Below are positions 58,346 to 64,000 of a stretch of 64,000 bases of DNA, piece after piece. The notes under the pieces are model-generated. The model saw nothing but the letters and a program-made list of their open reading frames with translations, was not told where the DNA came from and did not search any database. Source of the stretch: Balaenoptera acutorostrata (lineage: Eukaryota > Chordata > Mammalia > Artiodactyla > Balaenopteridae); assembly GCF_949987535.1 (NCBI RefSeq), contig NC_080070.1, positions 6,754,016 through 6,818,015 of the forward strand, read 5' to 3'. Positions within the stretch are counted from its first letter, which is position 1. Every line of letters begins with the position of its first letter. Made by a program: the position numbers and the translations under genes.

Positions 58346-61300
58346 GGCTGAAAATTTTTCATTATTTTGCCTACATTCCCCCATGGATGGGGATATTCAT
58401 GCTCTCCACGGCGCTTTATCAGGTTACTGACCTCTGACAAAAGCTCTCTTGCCTGCTCTTCCCTGGCTTGGCCAGTTTCTTTGTTATTAAAAGCACAATA
58501 TCTCCCCTTACATTTCTCAATGATGTCCCTAAGATATCTGTTATCTGTGTTTTTGACATAATCTTCAAGCTTCCCAGTCTCTAAGTCTTCCTTCCGGGTA
58601 AACAGCACAATCGTGTATTTCATAACTTCCTCTCCAAAGATGGTCTTTAATTCCGCCACTGCCTTTTTGTCCTCTTGAGTGATCCGTCCTAGCTGTAATA
58701 CCAGGACCAGAACCGTACTCCCTTCTTTATAGTAGGACAAACAGCGTCTGACCTCCTCATCTAGCTGGGATGGACCCCCTTCAGCTCCGGACACCAGGCA
58801 GGGCAAGGGAGTGTCCACAACCACAACATCCTGCCCATCCCACGTCCTCCAGCCGCTCTGGCATGTCTTGGTGACCAGCTGTGCTGCCAGCTGAGAGTGG
58901 AACTCCGGCCTCCCGAGGATGGTGTTCCCACTGGCACTCTTCCCAGCCCCGCTCCTCCCCACGAGGATAATACACAGGGACTCTGTTGAAAAGAAAGCAG
59001 GAAAGATTCATGACCACGCGCTGATCTGGGTACAACTTTCATCTCCAGACTATTGCCATTAATTACAGCAGAGGATTCTCAGAAAGTTCCATCTCCAAGC
59101 ACTGGAACAGCCTGTCAAAATTACACAGTCTGTAAACTCAGAAGCAGGACGTGGACCACAGTCTCTGCTCAGTGCTCATCCGTTGACACAGCACTGTACC
59201 CATCTCTGAATTTACTCTGCTTCCTTTTTCTGGTAGCTTCTCTGACTCCCTGACACCCTGTGAGTGCCAGTGGCTTTATTACTCTTCACCTGCTTAGCCA
59301 GGTCCTGTCCATACACCTCATCTCTGTCTTCTGTTCCTGCTCTGACTATGCCTTCCTACTGCCAATTAATGCTAACTGTGGCAAAATCTCCTTGATGTAT
59401 TTGAAAAATTATTCCATAGAATTGACTTTTCATGAAAAAACAACTACATGTGTCATTAATGGATTACCAGTTCCTTCAGCTGGATCGTGCTAAAATTCAT
59501 TTCTTGTTAAAACCACATTCGTCTTTTTTTATTGAAGTACCGTTGATTTACAGTGTTTCAGGTGTACAGCAAAATGATTCAGTTATACATATATACATAT
59601 ATATCTAAAAACCACGTTACTCTTAATTGTGTATAACTGTATCTTTCATCAATGAGTCAAAAGGCACTCCCTGGTTATAGTAATGAATATCCACTAACAC
59701 TGTTCTGTGGGGGGTCAATAATGGAGAATAAATTTCCCTATAAATGAGATGATAGATGCACAAAGATCTTACAATATGTGTTATTGGGGTTTTCCTTATG
59801 ACTTTGCACTTGTACTGTGATCTCTCTCTTCCATTCAGGTCTCACAGTTCTCGATTGTGAGTTTTTACCAAGTTACTGATATCTGCCTCAAAACAAAGAG
59901 AGAGGAAAGCCCATCCCACGTTCTTCCTTCTGGGAGAAATTATTCAATTGCTTATCCTGAACCCACAATCTCATAGTTAAACATACAGGATTTAAAAATA
60001 GATTAAAAGTCCCTCTTCCATGCCCTCGGAGGGTGTGGTTCTCACCCCCTCTGCAATCTGGTCTAAACTCCCCATCCCACATCTAGAGGTGTGAGCCCTC
60101 ATCTCCATCGAGACCACACCCCTTTGTCCTCTCCCAAGTAGACGCTCAGTTCTACCTCCTTGCTTCCAGCTGCTAGTGCACTCTCTGGAGCTTTGTACTC
60201 AGCCATCCAAACTCTACCCGTTCTCCAAAGCCTGCTTCAAATCGTGCTTCCTCCACACAGCCCCTCCTGACTTCCCCACATGTCTGTGCTTTTAGGAGGC
60301 TGCCCAGCACCTGGATTCCCATTAAGAATGTGAAAGCGCACAACAAACAGACCTGCTCCTTTTGCTCTGATGTTCTTCCTAGGTGAGGATCTTTGAAGCA
60401 GAAGAGAATGGGATGAGTAGAATGGGAAGAATCTCAGCTCAGGTCAATAGAATTTGTAGCACTGAGTGGGCTACAAGGGGGCTTCTGCTTAAGCAGTAGG
60501 TAAGGTAGTGTGGCTTAGGCAGCAGGTGAGGTGGCGTGGCTTAGGCAGCAGGTGAGGTGGCGTGGCTTAGGCAGCAGGTGAGGTGGCGTGGCTTAGGCAG
60601 CAGGTGAGGTGGCGTGGCTTAGGCAGCAGGTGAGGTGGCGTGGCTTAGGCAGCAGGTGAGGTGGCGTGGCTTAGGCAGTAGGTGAGGTGGTGTGGCTGGA
60701 CTAATAAAGTCCACCGAGTGCCATGTGGGGCATGACCATCATGAGCATTCAGGCTCCCTGCCCTTGTCCGGTCAAAACAGCCCCCCTTCTCCAACAGAGG
60801 GAAGAGTAAAGAACCAAGAGAGTAAACAAAGAGGTCAAGAAAGGCGGAGGGCAGGGAGGAAAGGAAGAAGGGGGGGGGGGGTGGGGAAAGGAGAGGAGAC
60901 CGGAGGAAGAAGGGAAGGGTAAAACCAATGAACCAGGACTATCTCAGCACCAGCACTGAGCGCTAAGCCCTGGGCAACAGATACGCTGTGGGGAAGACAA
61001 GAGACTGGAAAAGGCCAACTCCTTCCCTCAAGATGTTCAGCAACCAGTTGAAGAGATGGGAGAAAAGTCGGGAGAAAATTAAAGACCAGGTCAGGACAGT
61101 GCATGCACAGGCACATAAATTTAGTAAAATTTGAGATAGAAAGGAGAAAGAGTCAGTTAATAGTAAGAGACCTGTCCTTTTGACCTCCGCTGTGCCCTTC
61201 AGAAAATAAAGTTCTTGTACATTTATATCTATTTTTAAGTATGCAGAAAAGGTTTTCTAGACATCGTTTACCTTTCCCCCTGAAGGAGCAAGGCTTGCCC

Positions 61301-61898
61301 CCATTCTGCTGCACCGTGCTCACAATTTTTTGCAGGAGCTCATCCACCTGGCACCGCTCCTCTTCTCCCGTTGCTCTATAGTTGAAGATGCTGCATCGGT
61401 TTTTACATTCCCTGATGAGCTCGTCGAGCCTTTTAGCTCTGGTTTTTAAGAACGTATCTAGATCCTGATTCCCTAGATCTTCTTTCCTGGTGAGGAGAAC
61501 AATCATGTACTCAACAAATTTATCTCCAAAAATGCTGCGGATGGTATGCAGCACCATGCAATCTCTCTCATTGAAAGAGCCCAGTGGGGTCACCAGCAGG
61601 AAGGCGTGGGGACCTGGAAAGGTGCTGTTCAAAAGGTCTTGTTCAACATCCTTTGGAGATGAGAAGTCTGGAGTATCAATGATCAAAACTTTCCTCCCTC
61701 TCCAGGTTCTGCTCTCGGACTTACACCTCTGGGTTACTGGCTGTTCACTGTATTGGGTCTCAAAGACCCGCTTCCCCAGAAGGCTGTTTCCAGCTGCACT
61801 TTTCCCCACACCGTGCTTCCCCACGAGCAGGACCTTCAGTGCTGACGGCCCGTGGTTTGGCTCACATCCTGTAGCCTGGTGATGATCCTCCCCTGACC
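58306..61898 (-). CDS. GIMAP8: GIMAP8, GTPase IMAP family member 8, partial (domains 2 and 3)
   Basis: Two minus-strand exons: 61898-61272 (acceptor tgtcccag|ggtc, donor ggaaag|gtaaac) and 58982-58306 (acceptor ttcaacag|agtc, stop TAA). They join in phase 1 to give 433 residues, about the size of domains 2 plus 3 of the 665-residue human protein as recalled. The first exon has GKHGVGKSAAGN, DTPDFS, TGPHAFLLVTPLG-type text and TRKEDLGNQDLDTF. The second has GRSGAGKSASGN, DTPLPC, TRKEDLETG and YCAFNNKETGQA. Each matches the corresponding human GIMAP8 domain rather than another GIMAP. The first coding base pair belongs to an upstream exon not seen in the window. There is no membrane anchor. The gene runs opposite to GIMAP2 and GIMAP5, unlike human. 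Confidence 0.92.
59520..59607 (-). repeat. Tiny L1 3' UTR insertion in GIMAP8 intron
   Basis: T-tract then 'attgaagtaccgttgattta' and L1 3' UTR text. Target duplication aaaaccacatt at 59509-59519 and aaaaccacgtt at 59608-59618. About 90 bp. Confidence 0.8.
60488..60695. repeat. 26-bp minisatellite, 8 copies, in GIMAP8 intron
   Basis: Eight head-to-tail 26-bp units starting at 60488, 60514, 60540, 60566, 60592, 60618, 60644 and 60670. Units 2-7 appear identical; the first and last differ at a few bases. Each inner unit has 'gcagcaggtgaggtgg', with one CAGGTG E-box. Confidence 0.97.
60866..60882. repeat. G-run in purine-rich tract
   Basis: An uninterrupted G-run of about 13 bases inside a purine-rich stretch (60830-60925), in the GIMAP8 intron. 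Confidence 0.8.
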
Positions 61899-62289
61899 CT
61901 GGGACAAAAGTACAGATTCAGAGTCTCTTCTTACATTTGAATGCAGAGATGTGGACAGGTTTTAGGATTTCTCATACATCTCTTTTGAGATTTTAAAAAT
62001 CTCTTGTCAGTTTTTATAGAGAATGGCAGTGGTCCTCTGAACCAGTAGAACTCTAGACCCAGTCAGAAGCTACCCATCAAAATGAAAGCCATGAAAAGGG
62101 CCATGAACAACTTAAGAGAGGTGTAAAGGGCTTAAGATTTCCCAGGAACATGAAAATGTTAAACTTGGCCTTCACTGGTCTTGAGCCTCAGGATTCCTCT
62201 TATTTTGCTACCGAAGTTAACTACTGGGGCGTGAAGTTCGTGGGCTAAGGCAGAACTGGGGAGGATGAGTTTAAAATGCATCTTAGTGG

Positions 62290-62445
62290 GGGGCTTCCCT
62301 GGCGTTCCAGTGGTTGGGACTCTGTGCTTCCACTGAAGGGGGCACGGGTTCGATCCCTGGTCAGGGAACCGGGAGTCCCACATGCCGTGAAGGGCGGCCA
62401 ATCAAATAAAAAAACAATAATTAAATTTTTTAAAACTTAAATTAA
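62290..62445 (+). mobile_element. Short CHR-type SINE in GIMAP8 intron
   Basis: Head 'gggcttccctggcgttccag' with 'gggttcgatccctgg' and an A-rich tail. An exact 17-bp target duplication, aaaatgcatcttagtgg, lies at 62273-62289 and 62446-62462. Confidence 0.93.
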
Positions 62446-62462
62446 AAAATGCATCTTAGTGG

Positions 62463-62815
62463 TATATTCATAAAATAGAATACAACTCGGCAATTTAACA
62501 AAAAGTGATGTACTGATATGCAGCCTGGATGGATCGCCAAAACATGCTAAGTGAAAGAAGCCAGACACAAAACCACATGCTACATGATGTCATTATCTGA
62601 AGTGCAAGAACACACAAAATTAATCCATGTTGATAGAAGTCTGGAGAGTGGTTCCCTTTGGGGAGGGACAGTAAGAACTTCTAAGGTGATGGAAATGCCC
62701 CATATCTTTATCTAGATGATGGTCACATATGTGTAGATATGTAAAAAACCCTCGAGTTGTACACTTAAGATTTGTGCATTTCACTCTATGTAAATTATAC
62801 CTCGGTAAATTACTG
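62463..62815 (+). repeat. Old L1 3' end (sense)
   Basis: Sense L1 3' words ('ctaagtgaaagaagccagac', 'agtggttccctttggggagg', 'tttcactctatgtaaattat'). No frame remains. Confidence 0.65.
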
Positions 62816-63435
62816 TAATAACCTACACCACAAAGCTGTCTCTCCACACATACACTATCCCCACCACTTCTCCCATGATCCCAAGTCAATACCAGACCCA
62901 CTGGGCACATGACAGAGCCCACAGTCACAAGGATAGTCACTGAGTCTGTATCATCCAGGGCACTATCAGAGTGGGTGACACTCAGCATCTGAGCCCCAAG
63001 TCCGGGAAGGGGAAAGAACACAGCATTTAAAGAAAGCAGCTGAAACGCTAGTGACGCCATGTCCGTGTTATGTTGCCTTGGGAGAGTTTCTACTTTCCCC
63101 CAAATCACCTCACACAAGCCCACATCCTATAAAAAGTCTTCGTCAACACCCTCATTCTGAGATGCTCCTTGGTCCCCACGATGTGCTATATCCTCACTGC
63201 CACAAGCCATTCCACCCAGTTTTGTTCAGTAACAGGAATATTCCTGGGGGTCTTGGCTGACGGGCATCGACAGAATTTTAACTCCCTACTGCTGTCTAAA
63301 TTCACGTATTTCTGGCTAAATTTACTCAACTGTAAAACAAGAATAATGAAAATAACACCTTCTTTATAGGATTGTTATTAAGGGCTATATTGTGAGGTTG
63401 TTATGAGGATTATATATTATATGCTACGAGGATTG

Positions 63436-63442
<7 letters not shown>

Positions 63443-63471
<29 letters not shown>
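63443..63471. repeat. (TA)n microsatellite
   Basis: About 28 bp of uninterrupted TA, next to a MIR-like remnant at about 63335-63420. Confidence 0.92.
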
Positions 63472-63474
<3 letters not shown>

Positions 63475-64000
63475 CCAGCATATAATGCCAGTTGCAATAA
63501 TTATCATTAAAATTGTAATTTTAATCTTAATTATTATTTTGGGAAGTCCTACAAGGACAGCGATCTCATCTATCTTATTCACTGTGAAATATTCAGTTCT
63601 TGCACAGAGCTGGCCCGGAAATAACCTGAAAGTCCAACAACAAAGAGATGGGTGAATTTGTCGCGTATGCCCATACCATGTACCACATTACGTCCACCGA
63701 ACAGAACAAGGTAGATCTATGTGTACTGACTTGTGCAGTGTGCACAATGCACCATTAATGGCAATCATCACACAGATACTGAGCTCCATCACTGAATTCT
63801 GCATGTGTTATTCTGTTTAGTGTTATCCATGAAGGAGTGATTTCTGCCTCCCGGTAGGAGTCCAAAATTGGGTAGTGCTGGATCCCAGGCTGGGGAGAAG
63901 AGGCTGAGTCAGGAAAGAAGCTGCAAGAGACAAGCCCAGCTCCGTAACATTTCAGGGAAGGCCGGGGACACCCGCGCGGTGTCCAGAACCTCTGCTGGTG

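Larger units (their letters stand above)
61899..64000 (-). other. GIMAP8 upstream intron, no domain-1 exon seen
   Basis: The 2.1 kb to the window edge contains a SINE, an old L1 and a (TA)n tract, and no third GTPase domain. The 167-codon minus frame at 62620-63123 overlaps L1 debris and shows no AIG1 motif. Confidence 0.55.

Noticed and set aside
61153..61271. Extension of the GIMAP8 domain-2 frame past 61272
   Set aside because: A good donor (aaag|gtaaac) at 61272/61271 and a phase-matched acceptor at 58983 show this stretch is intron. Without splicing the frame would lack domain 3.
62620..63123. 167-codon minus frame as the GIMAP8 first domain
   Set aside because: No GTPase motifs; it overlaps L1 3' debris.

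Overview
This is a vertebrate nuclear window, and it looks cetacean (whale or dolphin). It carries many tRNA-derived cetartiodactyl CHR-type SINEs, the cetartiodactyl type of L1 (3' UTR and a GC-rich 5' UTR), and a small mariner MITE of the cow-like type. Genes are sparse and intron-split. Most of the DNA is layered transposon sequence, so most open frames here are not genes.

The genes belong to the GIMAP (GTPase of the immunity-associated protein) cluster. GIMAP2 is at 15.76-17.80 kb (+): a short leader exon and one large GTPase exon. GIMAP1 is represented only by a leader exon at 28.04 kb (+), with a plausible upstream first exon at 25.5-25.8 kb. No GIMAP1 GTPase exon can be found before GIMAP5. 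GIMAP5 is at 31.5-38.2 kb (+): a CpG-rich first exon, a 14-codon leader exon and an intact GTPase exon. GIMAP8 is at 58.3-61.9 kb on the minus strand: the exons for its second and third GTPase domains. The first-domain exon must lie beyond the right edge or be absent.

In human the order is 8-7-4-6-2-1-5, with GIMAP8 at the far end and in the same direction as 2, 1 and 5. Here GIMAP5 and GIMAP8 face each other tail to tail. One inversion of the block from GIMAP7 to GIMAP5 would give exactly this arrangement. The breakpoint would fall in the gene-free, repeat-packed stretch at 38.2-58.3 kb.

Regions: 1-15.7 kb is old L1, MIR, L2, MER5 and MaLR debris with no gene seen. 15.8-18.1 kb is GIMAP2, with an L1 tail lodged 6 bp before its splice acceptor. 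18.8-22.3 kb is L1 fragments plus a small retrocopy. 22.3-31.3 kb is the GIMAP1 remnant locus. 31.3-38.5 kb is GIMAP5. 38.5-44.0 kb is a Tigger1 DNA transposon torn open by an L1, an LTR-like element and SINEs. 44-56.4 kb holds L1s, a UBE2C retropseudogene and three LTRs. 56.4-64 kb is GIMAP8, with a 26-bp minisatellite in an intron. The GIMAP proteins are lymphocyte GTPases that sit on intracellular membranes and affect T and B cell survival. GIMAP2 and GIMAP5 end in hydrophobic membrane anchors. GIMAP8 has several GTPase domains and shows no such anchor.
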